Positions 1 to 7,283 of a stretch of DNA of 33,379 bases are shown one piece after another; position 1 is the stretch's first letter; every line of letters starts with the position of its first letter. The notes below the pieces were generated by a model. The model saw nothing but the letters and a program-made list of their open reading frames with translations, was not told where the DNA came from and did not search any database. This stretch comes from JBFWML01 sp050251635 (GTDB taxonomy: Bacteria > Campylobacterota > Campylobacteria > Campylobacterales > SZUA-545), in assembly GCA_050251635.1 (NCBI GenBank), contig JBFWML010000024.1, positions 1-33,379 on the forward strand, in the 5' to 3' direction. The translations under genes were made by a program, and so were the position numbers.

Positions 1-107
1 ATTTCCAGCCCGGCCTCACCCAGATCCACCATCCCGCCGCCATCGGTAATGCCGTAGGCCTCGATCAGTTGCTTCAGATTAACGCGGGTTCCGTCCGCCA
101 TCATCAT
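1..107 (-). CDS. Unrecognised protein, N-terminal 35 codons only (runs off left edge)
   Basis: The reverse strand reads from an ATG triplet cluster (105-107, 102-104, 99-101) into an open frame that leaves the window at base 1. It begins MMMADGTRVNLKQLIEAYG and continues with a Gly/Asp-rich stretch. An in-frame TAA lies 21 bases upstream of the first ATG and no other start codon lies between, so the start must be one of the three ATGs. There is no signal peptide or membrane segment in the visible part. The long A+T-rich non-coding region upstream could be its promoter/leader. I do not recognise the family; the short N-terminus resembles the soluble starts of large secreted repeat proteins, but this is only an impression. 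Confidence 0.5.
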   Translation of the reverse strand, partial: MMMADGTRVNLKQLIEAYGITDGGGMVDLGEAGLE

Positions 108-177
108 GTCGCTCTGATTCTGATCTTAAGGGGAGGGTGGGCGGGCGGACGGAAAGAGCCGTTTTGCATAATCATTG

Positions 178-205
178 CCTTGGCACTATTTTCGTAGTGG
201 CAAGG
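178..205. other. Stem-loop 1 in the left intergenic region
   Basis: Arms 178-188 and 195-205 pair at 10 of 11 positions (one G/G mismatch at 183/200) around a 6-base loop. No T-run follows on either strand, so it is not an obvious intrinsic terminator. It sits upstream of the minus-strand gene at 1-107 and would lie in that gene's leader if transcription starts near 240-390. Confidence 0.55.
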
Positions 206-239
206 TTGTTCAGCCAGTTGGGCTGCCCCCTAGACAACC
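204..239. other. Stem-loop 2 (two-tier hairpin) abutting stem-loop 1
   Basis: Outer stem 204-209 with 234-239 (GGTTGT/ACAACC) encloses an inner stem 211-215 with 221-225 (CAGCC/GGCTG) and a C-rich bulge at 226-230. It shares bases 204-205 with stem-loop 1, so the two either stack end to end or compete for those two bases. It matches no riboswitch class I can recall. Confidence 0.5.
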
Positions 240-367
240 GAATACCAACAACATCTTTGGAACGCTGAACCTATCAAAACTGCTGTATTAAACAGATCCA
301 ATCCTTAAAGTGTAGTAATTTCTATTGTGCTGTTTAGCGTTTTGGGTTAATATATTTAATCATTGAT

Positions 368-386
368 ATCACAAAAGCATCACAAA
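368..386. repeat. Direct repeat ATCACAAA x2 with 11-bp phasing
   Basis: ATCACAAA occurs at 368-375 and 379-386, start to start 11 bp, about one helical turn, in a 31% G+C stretch (241-390). Such phased direct repeats are typical of OmpR-family operators, but two 8-base copies in A-rich DNA can arise by chance. The repeats lie just past the 3' end of the isochorismatase-family gene and about 260 bp upstream of the gene at 1-107. Confidence 0.4.
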
Positions 387-390
387 TTAC

Positions 391-924
391 CTACTTCACC
401 AGCTTCGAAAGCGCTTTGAACTGCTCGTGCTGCGCCGTGCCGCACAGCTCGAAGAGTACCGATTCCACATTGGTGATACACGCGCCCGCAGCCCGCAGGC
501 GTTCGACGGCGTTTTGGCGGTTTTTGGGGTCGCGGCTGCCGATAGCGTCTTCGCAGACAAAGAGCTTATAACCCGCTTCGATCAGATCAAGACAGGTTTG
601 CATCACGCAGATGTGCGCTTCGATCCCGGCGATGATGAGGTGTTTTTTGTGCAGTTTGCGCAAGCCCTCGCTAAAGGTCTCCTGTCTAAAGACGCTAAAG
701 TCCATTTTTTCGTACACCGTGCCTTCAAAGCCCAGCGTCGGCAGCGTTGCGCCCAAGCCTTTGGTGTATTGCTGGGTGATCAGCGTGGGTACCTCAAAGA
801 GCTTGAGCCCGGCGGCTAGTTTGGCGGCGCTGGCGGCCAGCGTTTCGTGATCGGCCATGTGGGGGAAGAGTTTCTCCTGAAAATCGATGATAACCGCCGC
901 AGTTTTGTGGGGTTTAAGACGCAT
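391..924 (-). CDS. Isochorismatase-family cysteine hydrolase (YcaC-like)
   Basis: A 177-residue, single-domain protein of the isochorismatase/nicotinamidase superfamily. The visible catalytic triad is D14 (in VIIDFQ), K73 (in YEKMDFSVF) and C106 (in GIEAHICV), with the conserved Glu-Ala-His before the cysteine where the family has its cis-peptide. Length and the FSVF element fit the YcaC-type subgroup of unknown substrate rather than nicotinamidase PncA. The ATG start is preceded by AAAGGAG. Its start overlaps the end of the upstream serine hydrolase gene by 11 bp, so the two are co-transcribed and probably translationally coupled. Cytoplasmic, no signal peptide. The family is clear; the substrate is not. 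Confidence 0.88.
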   Translation of the reverse strand: MRLKPHKTAAVIIDFQEKLFPHMADHETLAASAAKLAAGLKLFEVPTLITQQYTKGLGATLPTLGFEGTVYEKMDFSVFRQETFSEGLRKLHKKHLIIAGIEAHICVMQTCLDLIEAGYKLFVCEDAIGSRDPKNRQNAVERLRAAGACITNVESVLFELCGTAQHEQFKALSKLVK

Positions 925-1465
925 GGTTCTCCTTTGTAATCCAGTTTAAAACCCAAGGCCAGGGGCCGTGGCCGCTTTGGGCATTGAAGTGTCCGGCCCC
1001 TTCAAGAAGCGAAAACTCAATACCCAGGGCTTCGGCCAGCCTGACCCCTTCGCCGGGGCCGAGGTAGGTGTCGGTGTCGCTAAAGACCAGATGGGCCTGG
1101 GCGGCCTTGAGATCGCGCGGCGCTTCGTAGGGGAAAAAGGTTTTGACCGTATCGAGCGCGGTTTGGGACGAAGGCGGCGCCACCAGCAACAGCCGTTTTA
1201 CGGGCTTGATCGGCTCTTGCGCCAGATGCAGCCACAAAACCGCGCCCAGAGAGTGGGCCACCACCGTGTCGGGCCTGAAGGCGCTCAAGGCGGCTTTGGC
1301 TTCTTCGATCCACTTGTGTTTGCGCGGGTAGTGGCAGTCGGTCAGGAGCGGAAACCACACGGGGTATCCCCGCCCGGCCAGCTCGCGGGCAAGCCACCAT
1401 TGCCAATGGGGCTCATCGCTGCCGCCCCAGCCGTGCAAAATCAGCACCCTTTCTTCCTGTTTCAT
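914..1465 (-). CDS. RBBP9/YdeN-family alpha/beta serine hydrolase
   Basis: A 183-residue alpha/beta hydrolase. The N-terminus has the ILHGWGGS oxyanion-region motif, the nucleophile elbow is AHSLGA (S72), the acid is in SDTDTY (about D132) and the base is in GAGHFN (H159). The small size and the terminal GHFNAQSG element are typical of the RBBP9/YdeN family (DUF1234-type hydrolases), whose natural substrates are mostly unknown. The ATG at 1465 is preceded by AAGGAG and a TACAAT -10 box at 1501-1506. It is the first gene of a two-gene operon with the isochorismatase-family hydrolase; both are generic hydrolases, so the operon suggests catabolism or detoxification of a small molecule, which is inference. 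Confidence 0.88.
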   Translation of the reverse strand: MKQEERVLILHGWGGSDEPHWQWWLARELAGRGYPVWFPLLTDCHYPRKHKWIEEAKAALSAFRPDTVVAHSLGAVLWLHLAQEPIKPVKRLLLVAPPSSQTALDTVKTFFPYEAPRDLKAAQAHLVFSDTDTYLGPGEGVRLAEALGIEFSLLEGAGHFNAQSGHGPWPWVLNWITKENHAS

Positions 1466-1500
1466 GCGGCTCCTTGATTCAGTGCTTCCTTAAGGCATCT

Positions 1501-1506
1501 ATTGTA
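1501..1506 (-). promoter_or_regulatory. Likely -10 box for the serine-hydrolase operon
   Basis: The minus strand reads TACAAT here, preceded by TG, 35-40 bases before the ATG at 1465. The leader contains AAGGAG. The -35 region is not well conserved, as is common for sigma-70 promoters in Campylobacterota. Confidence 0.5.
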
Positions 1507-1553
1507 CAGTTTTTCCAGTTTGGGGGCAGCCTTTAGCTTTTAAGGATAGTGCC

Positions 1554-2297
1554 ATGGTTTGGGTGCGTGCCGGAGTTTTGTGTCTGTTGTCTGCGGCGTG
1601 GCTGCAGGCGGGTTGGGTCATTGACGAAGTGACCCGTTATGCGGGCGGCGAAGAGTTCCGCCAGCGGCTTTACATTCAAGAGGGCCGCTTCAAAAGCGAA
1701 AACAACGACGAAACGGTCATTGTCGATCTGGTCAAAGAGAACGTCTATTTCGTGTATGACCACGAAAAACGCTATTTTGGCGGACGGCTCAGCGACGTGG
1801 TTGCCGAACTGCGCCGATCGACCATGACGGAGATGAACGAAGAGGAAAACCTGCTGGATAATCCCACCGGCCCTTTGGATGCGGGCGTGGTGCTGGAGGT
1901 TTCCAAAACGGGCGAAACCCTGACGCTGGCCGGGTATAAGAGCGAGAAGTATCAGGTGGTGGTTGACGGCGAACTCAAAGAAGAGCTCTTTATCAGCGCC
2001 GCGCTACCCGTCCACAAAGAGCTTGATCCTCTCAAGCTGGCCGAGGTGATGCTGCGTTTAGGCGGCGTCAGCACGCCCAGCTCCAAGGAGTTTTTCCAGC
2101 TGGCCGAAGGCTATAACGATCTGATGAAAAAGGGTTATCCCATCCGCTCGATCGAGTACGACCCCAGTGGCGAAGTGATTTTAAACGAGATCGAGAAGGT
2201 CGAGAAGCGCAATATCCCCGCTTCGGAGTTTGCGCCCCCCAAGGGCTACGAGCGCATCAACCCCGCCGATCTGTATCAACGGGGCGATCTGCTTTAA
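1554..2297 (+). CDS. Exported protein of unknown function, DUF4412-like
   Basis: A 247-residue protein with an N-terminal signal peptide (basic start, hydrophobic residues 6-16, likely cleavage near AWLQAG at about 20). The mature part is a run of beta-strand-like segments that read as an extended sheet: residues describing a stored-parameter pattern such as YIQEGRFKSEN, VIVDLVKENVYFVYDHEKRYF and AGYKSEKYQVV recall periplasmic DUF4412/LolA-like folds. No catalytic motif or cysteine cluster is seen. A weak AAGGA lies 10 bases before the ATG. It is divergent from the serine hydrolase operon and converges on the cytochrome gene, whose stop codon overlaps its own by 2 bases. Function unknown; periplasmic location is likely. 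Confidence 0.7.
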   Translation: MVWVRAGVLCLLSAAWLQAGWVIDEVTRYAGGEEFRQRLYIQEGRFKSENNDETVIVDLVKENVYFVYDHEKRYFGGRLSDVVAELRRSTMTEMNEEENLLDNPTGPLDAGVVLEVSKTGETLTLAGYKSEKYQVVVDGELKEELFISAALPVHKELDPLKLAEVMLRLGGVSTPSSKEFFQLAEGYNDLMKKGYPIRSIEYDPSGEVILNEIEKVEKRNIPASEFAPPKGYERINPADLYQRGDLL

Positions 2298-2743
2298 CGC
2301 TCAAGCGCCTTAAAAAGCGCGCTCTCGGCATCGGTGAGTTGCGCAGGTTTTTTGAGCGACCAAAGGCCCGCCCACTCTTTGAAAAGCGCGAGGTTTTTGG
2401 CCCGCTCTTCAGCGCTGTCTCCCAGGTTTTCGTACATATTGCCGGGCTTGCCGTCGGCGCTGTGGCTACCGTCATCCAGCCGGCGGGCAATGGCCCCCGC
2501 GTCTCCTCCGTCGATAAACCCTTTGAGCAGCTCGTAGCTGTCCATGCGGGGTCCGAGGTTCATGGCTTTAAACTTCGGAATATCTTTATCGAACTCCTCG
2601 ATCAGCGGCGACGCAACGCCGTGGCAGCCGATACAGCGGGCCTCCATCAGCGGTTTGATGTGTTCTTCGTAGGTGACGCGCTCGGCGGCTTGGATGCCGG
2701 AAGCGATAAACAGGGTCATGGCGGCGGCTTTGACCGGTTGCAT
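2294..2743 (-). CDS. Exported monoheme c-type cytochrome
   Basis: A 149-residue protein with a signal peptide (residues 1-19, ending IQAA) and one heme-c motif CIGCH at 37-41. The order 'peptide YEEHIKPLMEARCIGCHG' is the start typical of c-type cytochromes of the planctomycete-cytochrome/PSCyt class that precede oxidase-like domains, but the protein is too short to carry such a domain. The distal Met ligand could be in KAMNLGPRM (about residue 60) or GNMYEN. It has a good AAGGAG 8 bases before the ATG. It lies 33 bases downstream of the DJ-1 gene on the same strand and may be co-transcribed. Its partner is unknown; periplasmic electron transfer is the likely role. Confidence 0.82.
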   Translation of the reverse strand: MQPVKAAAMTLFIASGIQAAERVTYEEHIKPLMEARCIGCHGVASPLIEEFDKDIPKFKAMNLGPRMDSYELLKGFIDGGDAGAIARRLDDGSHSADGKPGNMYENLGDSAEERAKNLALFKEWAGLWSLKKPAQLTDAESALFKALER

Positions 2744-2776
2744 TCGGGTTCTCCTTAAAATTTTTTGCCACTTATT

Positions 2777-3319
2777 TTAGCTAAAAAGCATGCCCCTTTT
2801 CAGTTCCTGCGCCCTTTGCGCGCCGCAAAGCCGTTCAACCAGCCGAAAGGCGAACTCGGCGGCGGTGCCGGGTCCCCGCGAGGTGACGACGTTGCCGTTT
2901 TCTACCACCGCGTCCGTTTGCGCGCCGGGGCCGATCTGCTCTTCGTAGCCGGGGTAGCAGGCGTATTCGCCGCTTAGAACGCCCGCCTGTTTGAGCGCCA
3001 CCGGCGCGGCGCAGAGGGCGGCGACGGTTTTGCCCGATCGGTGCAGGGTTTTGATGAGGTTTTGCACCGCCTCGTCCCCGGCGAGGGTCATGGCGTTTTT
3101 GTGGCCGCCGGGAAGGACAATCAGGTCGTATTCGGCGGCGTCGGCGTCGGCGACGATGCTGTCGGTTTTGATACGGATGCCGTGGGCGCCGCAGAGTTGG
3201 CGTTTGCCCACCCCGGCGACGTTCACCTCAACCCCCGCGCGGCGCAGAATATCAATCAGCACGATCGCTTCGATCTCCTCAAAACCGTGGGCGATCGGGA
3301 TTAAAACTTTCTTGCTCAC
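2777..3319 (-). CDS. DJ-1/PfpI family protein (YajL type)
   Basis: A 180-residue DJ-1 superfamily protein. The nucleophile elbow is AALCAAPVA with C103, the conserved acidic residue that tunes it is E17 in HGFEEIEA, and the LPGGHKNA and VTSRGPGTAAEFA motifs match the DJ-1/YajL branch, including the SRGPGT loop. Family members act in protection against carbonyl and oxidative stress (glyoxalase III/deglycase or chaperone activities have been proposed, and some are disputed). The start is a GTG at 3317-3319 with AAGGAGG six bases upstream; an out-of-frame ATG overlaps it. Its promoter overlaps that of the divergent histidine kinase gene. Confidence 0.9.
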   Translation of the reverse strand: MSKKVLIPIAHGFEEIEAIVLIDILRRAGVEVNVAGVGKRQLCGAHGIRIKTDSIVADADAAEYDLIVLPGGHKNAMTLAGDEAVQNLIKTLHRSGKTVAALCAAPVALKQAGVLSGEYACYPGYEEQIGPGAQTDAVVENGNVVTSRGPGTAAEFAFRLVERLCGAQRAQELKRGMLFS

Positions 3320-3345
3320 ATTACCCTCCTTGTTGAAGCTTGCTC

Positions 3346-3355
3346 ATTCTATAGT
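3346..3355. promoter_or_regulatory. Two overlapping divergent -10 boxes
   Basis: Bases 3346-3351 read TAGAAT on the minus strand (toward the DJ-1 gene) and bases 3350-3355 read TATAGT on the plus strand (toward the kinase gene). They share two bases, so polymerase could occupy only one at a time. The plus-strand box ends 7 bases before the kinase ATG. Confidence 0.45.
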
Positions 3356-3362
3356 TGCCTTT

Positions 3363-4964
3363 ATGAAAAAACGGCCCTTCCAAAACGCCAGCATCAATCA
3401 GATTACGCTGATCGCCATGCTTTTTAGCGCGGCGGTGATTGTGGTGTTTGCCGCTTTGATTATCGCCGATCAATACCGCAACTTCCGCAATGAGATGGAT
3501 CTGCTGCGGGAGAACTACCTCAAAAGCCAAAAAGAGCTGCTGGTGGCCGAAACCAACCGCGCCATGCGCTACATCCGCCACAAGTACGCCAAACACGGCA
3601 CAACGCGCAGCGAGGCGGAGCTTAAAGAGATTATCGTCGATGCCATCGAGCATATGCGCGACGAACGCGACGGCACGGGGTACGTGTTTATCTACACCTA
3701 CGAGGGGGTCAACATCGCCGACCCGATCCTCAAGCACAATGCCGGACAGAACCTGATCGACTTTACCGATCCCAGCGGCAAGCGCGTTATTGCCGAGCTG
3801 ATCGACGTGGCCAGACAGGGCGGCGGGTTTGTGGAGTACGTCTGGAACAAGCCCATCGTCAATGTGCTGTCCCCGAAGCTCTCCTACGCCACGGGGTTTG
3901 AGCCCTTTAAATGGATGGTCGGCACGGGCGTTTATATGGACACGATCGAAGAGGAGATCGACCGGCGCGAAGCGCAGCACCGCAAGGATGTGGTGACCTT
4001 TGTTTTTCGCGTGCTGTTTGTGGGGGTGGCGCTTTTTGTCATTGTGGCGCTTTTTTCCCGCTGGATTTCGCGGCTGATCAAACGCGAAACCGACGAGTTT
4101 TTGCACTTTTTTCACGAGGGGGCCACCACCTACCGCGCCATCGACAAATCGCGGCTGCGGTTTCGGGAGTTTTTAACGCTGGTGGATGACGCCAATGCGA
4201 TGATCGGCACGATCGCCGAAAAAACCGAGAGCCTGCGCGAACTCAACGCCACGCTCGAAGATCGCGTCCGGCAAAAAACCGCCAAACTGACCGCCCAAAA
4301 GGAGAGAATCGAAAAGCTGCTTGAGGAGCAGGACCGGTTTGTTAAAAACGCGATTCATGAGATTAACACCCCGCTGTCGGTGATTTTGGTCAACAGCGAC
4401 CTGGAGGTGATGCAAAAGGGGCGCAACCGCCACCTGACCAATATCGAATCCGGCGCAAAAATCATCCACAACATCTACAACGATCTGAGTTATCTGATCC
4501 AAAAAGACCGCATCGAATACCCGCTTGAGCGGATCTATCTGGGCGACTTTGTGCGGCTTCGGGCCGACTTTTTTGCCGAGGTGGCCGCCGGGGCGGGGCT
4601 GAAGCTGGAGGTTGAGGCCGAGAGCGATTTGTGGGCGCAGATTAGCGCCACCGAGCTGCAGCGGGTGGTGGACAACACGCTGTCAAACGCCGTGAAATAC
4701 AGCTACCCCGACACCGCCGTTCGCGTGGGGCTGGAAAGCCGCGCGGGCAGGCCGGTTTTGTGGGTGGAAAACAGCGGCAACGCCATTGCCGATCGCGCCC
4801 GGCTGTTTGAGCGCTACTACCGCGAAGACACCGTGCGCGGCGGATTTGGGCTGGGGTTGTCGATTATCAAGGAGATTTGCGATAAATACGCAATCGATGT
4901 TGAACTCACCTGCGAAAACGGCCGCAACCGTTTTGCTTACACTTTTGCGATGGAGGAAGAATGA
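3363..4964 (+). CDS. Cache-domain sensor histidine kinase
   Basis: A 533-residue membrane sensor kinase. Segments in order: TM1 at about 13-35, an extracytoplasmic Cache domain of the single-Cache-2 type (residues about 40-200, including DGTGYVFIYTYEG and FKWMVGTGVYMD), TM2 at about 208-230, a linker with a coiled coil (about 285-320), the dimerization/phosphoacceptor helix with H332 in NAIHEINTPLSVI, and the ATPase domain with N-box NTLSNAVKYS and glycine box GGFGLGLS. The frame is open far upstream, but the ATG at 3363 is chosen because it gives a short cytoplasmic tail before TM1. It lacks a Shine-Dalgarno site and follows the -10 box by 7 bases. Its stop overlaps the next regulator gene by 4 bases. 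Single-Cache-2 domains usually bind small organic acids; the ligand here is unknown. Confidence 0.9.
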   Translation: MKKRPFQNASINQITLIAMLFSAAVIVVFAALIIADQYRNFRNEMDLLRENYLKSQKELLVAETNRAMRYIRHKYAKHGTTRSEAELKEIIVDAIEHMRDERDGTGYVFIYTYEGVNIADPILKHNAGQNLIDFTDPSGKRVIAELIDVARQGGGFVEYVWNKPIVNVLSPKLSYATGFEPFKWMVGTGVYMDTIEEEIDRREAQHRKDVVTFVFRVLFVGVALFVIVALFSRWISRLIKRETDEFLHFFHEGATTYRAIDKSRLRFREFLTLVDDANAMIGTIAEKTESLRELNATLEDRVRQKTAKLTAQKERIEKLLEEQDRFVKNAIHEINTPLSVILVNSDLEVMQKGRNRHLTNIESGAKIIHNIYNDLSYLIQKDRIEYPLERIYLGDFVRLRADFFAEVAAGAGLKLEVEAESDLWAQISATELQRVVDNTLSNAVKYSYPDTAVRVGLESRAGRPVLWVENSGNAIADRARLFERYYREDTVRGGFGLGLSIIKEICDKYAIDVELTCENGRNRFAYTFAMEEE

Positions 4965-5626
4965 AAATTCTGCTGCTGGAAGACGAACGGATGTTGCAAA
5001 CCTCCATCGCCGAGTTTTTAGAGGGTCTCGGCCACGCGGTCGAGAGCTATGCCGACGGGGCCAAGGCCTTTGAGGCAATGCAGCAAGGCGCGTTCGATCT
5101 GATGATCCTGGATGTCAACGTGCCGCAGATCGATGGCTTTGCGCTGCTGCAAAAGGCCCGCGAGCTCAATATTCACACCCCGGTCGTGTATATCAGCGCG
5201 TTGGTGGATATTCGAGAAATTACCAAGGGTTTTACGCTGGGCTGCTCCGATTACATCAAGAAACCCTTTCACCTTAAAGAGCTGCAATTGCAGATCGAAA
5301 ACGTGGCCAAGCTTTCGGGGATGCGGGGCGAAAACCACATGATTTTAAGCCGCCACTACAGCTACGATCGCGAGAATAAAGAGCTTTTTTTTGACGCGCA
5401 GCCGGTGGAGCTGACCAAGCGGCAGTTGCAAATCATCGACGTGCTGGCCCGCCACGCGCCCTCGGTCGTGGACTTCGACCGTTTCCGCGAAGCGGTCTGG
5501 GAGGATGAACCCATCGACAACGCCAGCATCCGCGCCGAGGTCGCGCGGCTGCGCAAAAGTCTGAAAGAAGATTTCATTAAAAACATCCGGGGTCTGGGCT
5601 ACCGGATTGAAAAGTGCAGTTTTTAG
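4961..5626 (+). CDS. OmpR-family response regulator 1
   Basis: A 221-residue transcription factor. The receiver domain has the acidic pair E7/D8, phosphoacceptor D51 in LMILDVNVPQIDG and the KKPF lysine near residue 104. The C-terminal half is a winged-helix DNA-binding domain (PVELTKRQLQIIDVLA ... GLGYRI) of the OmpR/PhoB type. GGAGG precedes the ATG, which overlaps the kinase stop by 4 bases (ATGA), so this is the cognate regulator of the Cache kinase. The receiver starts with the same LLLED element as the following regulator and shares LDVNVP with it, suggesting the two regulators arose by duplication. Confidence 0.92.
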   Translation: MKILLLEDERMLQTSIAEFLEGLGHAVESYADGAKAFEAMQQGAFDLMILDVNVPQIDGFALLQKARELNIHTPVVYISALVDIREITKGFTLGCSDYIKKPFHLKELQLQIENVAKLSGMRGENHMILSRHYSYDRENKELFFDAQPVELTKRQLQIIDVLARHAPSVVDFDRFREAVWEDEPIDNASIRAEVARLRKSLKEDFIKNIRGLGYRIEKCSF

Positions 5627-5632
5627 CGCCCG

Positions 5633-6268
5633 ATGGCGAGGATTTTGCTGCTTGAAGACGATCCGGTGCTTTCGGCGACGCTGCTGGACCTGCTCCGCTT
5701 GGAGGGGTACGCGGTCGATTTGGCCAAAAACGGCGAAAAAGCCGCCGATCTGGCCTACAAAAACCGCTACGACCTTTACCTGCTGGACGTCAACGTGCCG
5801 GTGATGAACGGGTTTGAGCTGCTTTCGGCCCTGCGCCGCGCGGAAGACAAAACTCCCGCGATCTTCCTAACCGCGCTGATCGACACCGCCTCTTTAGCCA
5901 AGGGGTTCGCCAGCGGCGCGGAGGATTACGTTAAAAAACCCTTCGACCCCGACGAGCTTTTAATCCGCATCCGCGCGCGGCTTCATGCAGGCGGCGAAAG
6001 GCTTGAATACCGCAATATCGCCTACGATCTCCAAAGCCGCACCATCACCCGCGACGGACAGATTGTCGATCTGGGCGAAGTGGCCAGAGCGGTACTGGAG
6101 CTGCTGCTCAAAAACGCGGGGCGGAACGTTCCTAAAGAGCGTTTTTACGAGGTGCTCGAAACCCCCGGCGACGCGGCGCTGCGGTTTCATATGAACCGTT
6201 TGCGGCAGCTTTTTAGTCTGCCGATTCATAGCGTTCGCGGCGTGGGGTACCGGCTTGAAAAGGCATGA
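5633..6268 (+). CDS. OmpR-family response regulator 2
   Basis: A 211-residue OmpR/PhoB-type regulator, 6 bases after regulator 1. Receiver domain: E8/D9/D10, phosphoacceptor D52 in LYLLDVNVPVMNG, and VKKPFDPDEL. The winged-helix domain is somewhat shortened (about 85 residues) and ends HSVRGVGYRLEKA. Its closest visible relative in the window is regulator 1. The following kinase gene starts inside its last 14 bases, so those two are the natural pair. It is a likely candidate, with regulator 1, to bind the phased repeats at 7267-7307. Confidence 0.92.
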   Translation: MARILLLEDDPVLSATLLDLLRLEGYAVDLAKNGEKAADLAYKNRYDLYLLDVNVPVMNGFELLSALRRAEDKTPAIFLTALIDTASLAKGFASGAEDYVKKPFDPDELLIRIRARLHAGGERLEYRNIAYDLQSRTITRDGQIVDLGEVARAVLELLLKNAGRNVPKERFYEVLETPGDAALRFHMNRLRQLFSLPIHSVRGVGYRLEKA

Positions 6269-7283
6269 GCGGGAGTCCTTTCTCAAAAGCTTTCTGATCT
6301 TCTTTCTAACGCTTGAGCTGCTCTTGGGAGTGATTGCCTTTTTTTACGTTCACGATCGCAGCCACCAAATGCGCGAACAGCTCTTTTTGCAGATGAAGAG
6401 CTACAGCCTGACGCTGGAGGAGGGGGGCTTTGAGGTGTCGATCGAGCCTGCTTCGTCCGGCGAAACCCTGCGGCTGCTGGAATCGGACAGTGCCTATTAC
6501 GCCTTTTTTCCCGTTCCCGCCTCCGACGAGTTTGTCTTGAAGATCTCACGCTCCAAAGCCCTGCTGGCTCAGGCCGAACGGGATGAACGCCTTAGAACCG
6601 CAGCCATTTTCGGCGTGCTTTCTCTTCTTGCGGCGATCTTCGCCTTTTTCTACTCGCTTTACGCGCTAGGACCGCTACGCCGGGCGCTGGGAATGACCGA
6701 AGAGTTTCTAAAGGATATGATTCACGATCTCAACACCCCCGTCAGCGCGCTACTCATTAACGCGCGGCTTTTAAGAAAAGGGTTCGACGAAGCGCGGATT
6801 AAACGGATCGAGCAGAGCGCGCAGACGATCGGGTCGCTGCACGAAAACCTCAAGGGCTATTTCGACGCCTCGCCGCTTCAGAGCGAAACGATCGCCGTTG
6901 CCTCCGCCGTTGCCGATCGCGTCGCGTACTTTGCGGCGCTTTATGGCGATCTACGTTTCGAAACCCGGCTGGACGGCAGCGTAAGCCGCCTGAACAAAGA
7001 GGCGTTCACGCGCATTCTGGACAACCTTTTAAGCAACGCCGCCAAATACAACCGCGATCAGGGCGTTGTCCGCGTCGTTTTGGAAAACAAAAAACTGATC
7101 GTCGCCGACACGGGAACGGGCATCAAAAACCCGTCGCGCGTTTTTGAGCGCTTTTACAAAGAAGGGTCGCGGGGGCTGGGGATCGGTCTGCATATCGTTA
7201 AAAAACTCTGCGATCAGACGGGCATTGTTATTGCCGTCGAGTCTTCGCCTGAAGGCTCCGTTTTCACGCTTATACTTCCCTAA
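6255..7283 (+). CDS. Sensor histidine kinase 2 (short, no recognisable sensor domain)
   Basis: A 342-residue kinase. TM1 at about 10-31, a periplasmic stretch of only about 80 residues (32-112) without a recognised sensor domain, TM2 at about 113-136, then H157 in FLKDMIHDLNTPVSAL, N-box LDNLLSNAAKYN, G1 box VADTGTGI and G2 box SRGLGIGLH. The H-box wording HDLNTPVSA closely resembles HEINTPLSV of the first kinase. The start is TTG at 6255 (overlapping regulator 2 by 14 bases); the next Met would remove TM1. GGGG lies 7 bases upstream. It is the last gene of the kinase-regulator-regulator-kinase block; the phased repeats begin in its last codons. Confidence 0.9.
   Translation: MKRHERESFLKSFLIFFLTLELLLGVIAFFYVHDRSHQMREQLFLQMKSYSLTLEEGGFEVSIEPASSGETLRLLESDSAYYAFFPVPASDEFVLKISRSKALLAQAERDERLRTAAIFGVLSLLAAIFAFFYSLYALGPLRRALGMTEEFLKDMIHDLNTPVSALLINARLLRKGFDEARIKRIEQSAQTIGSLHENLKGYFDASPLQSETIAVASAVADRVAYFAALYGDLRFETRLDGSVSRLNKEAFTRILDNLLSNAAKYNRDQGVVRVVLENKKLIVADTGTGIKNPSRVFERFYKEGSRGLGIGLHIVKKLCDQTGIVIAVESSPEGSVFTLILP

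Noticed and set aside
218..224. GTTGGGC, a match to the integron attC core GTTRRRY
   Set aside because: No partner RYYYAAC at attC distance and no integrase or cassette arrangement; a single 7-base match is expected by chance.
366..390. CRP/FNR-like site suggested by TGTGA on the minus strand
   Set aside because: The halves are direct, not inverted, repeats, and no TCACA partner stands at the right distance.
3321..4115. 264-codon frame antisense to the Cache kinase
   Set aside because: Covers the sensor domain of a clear kinase; no family resemblance and no ribosome binding site.
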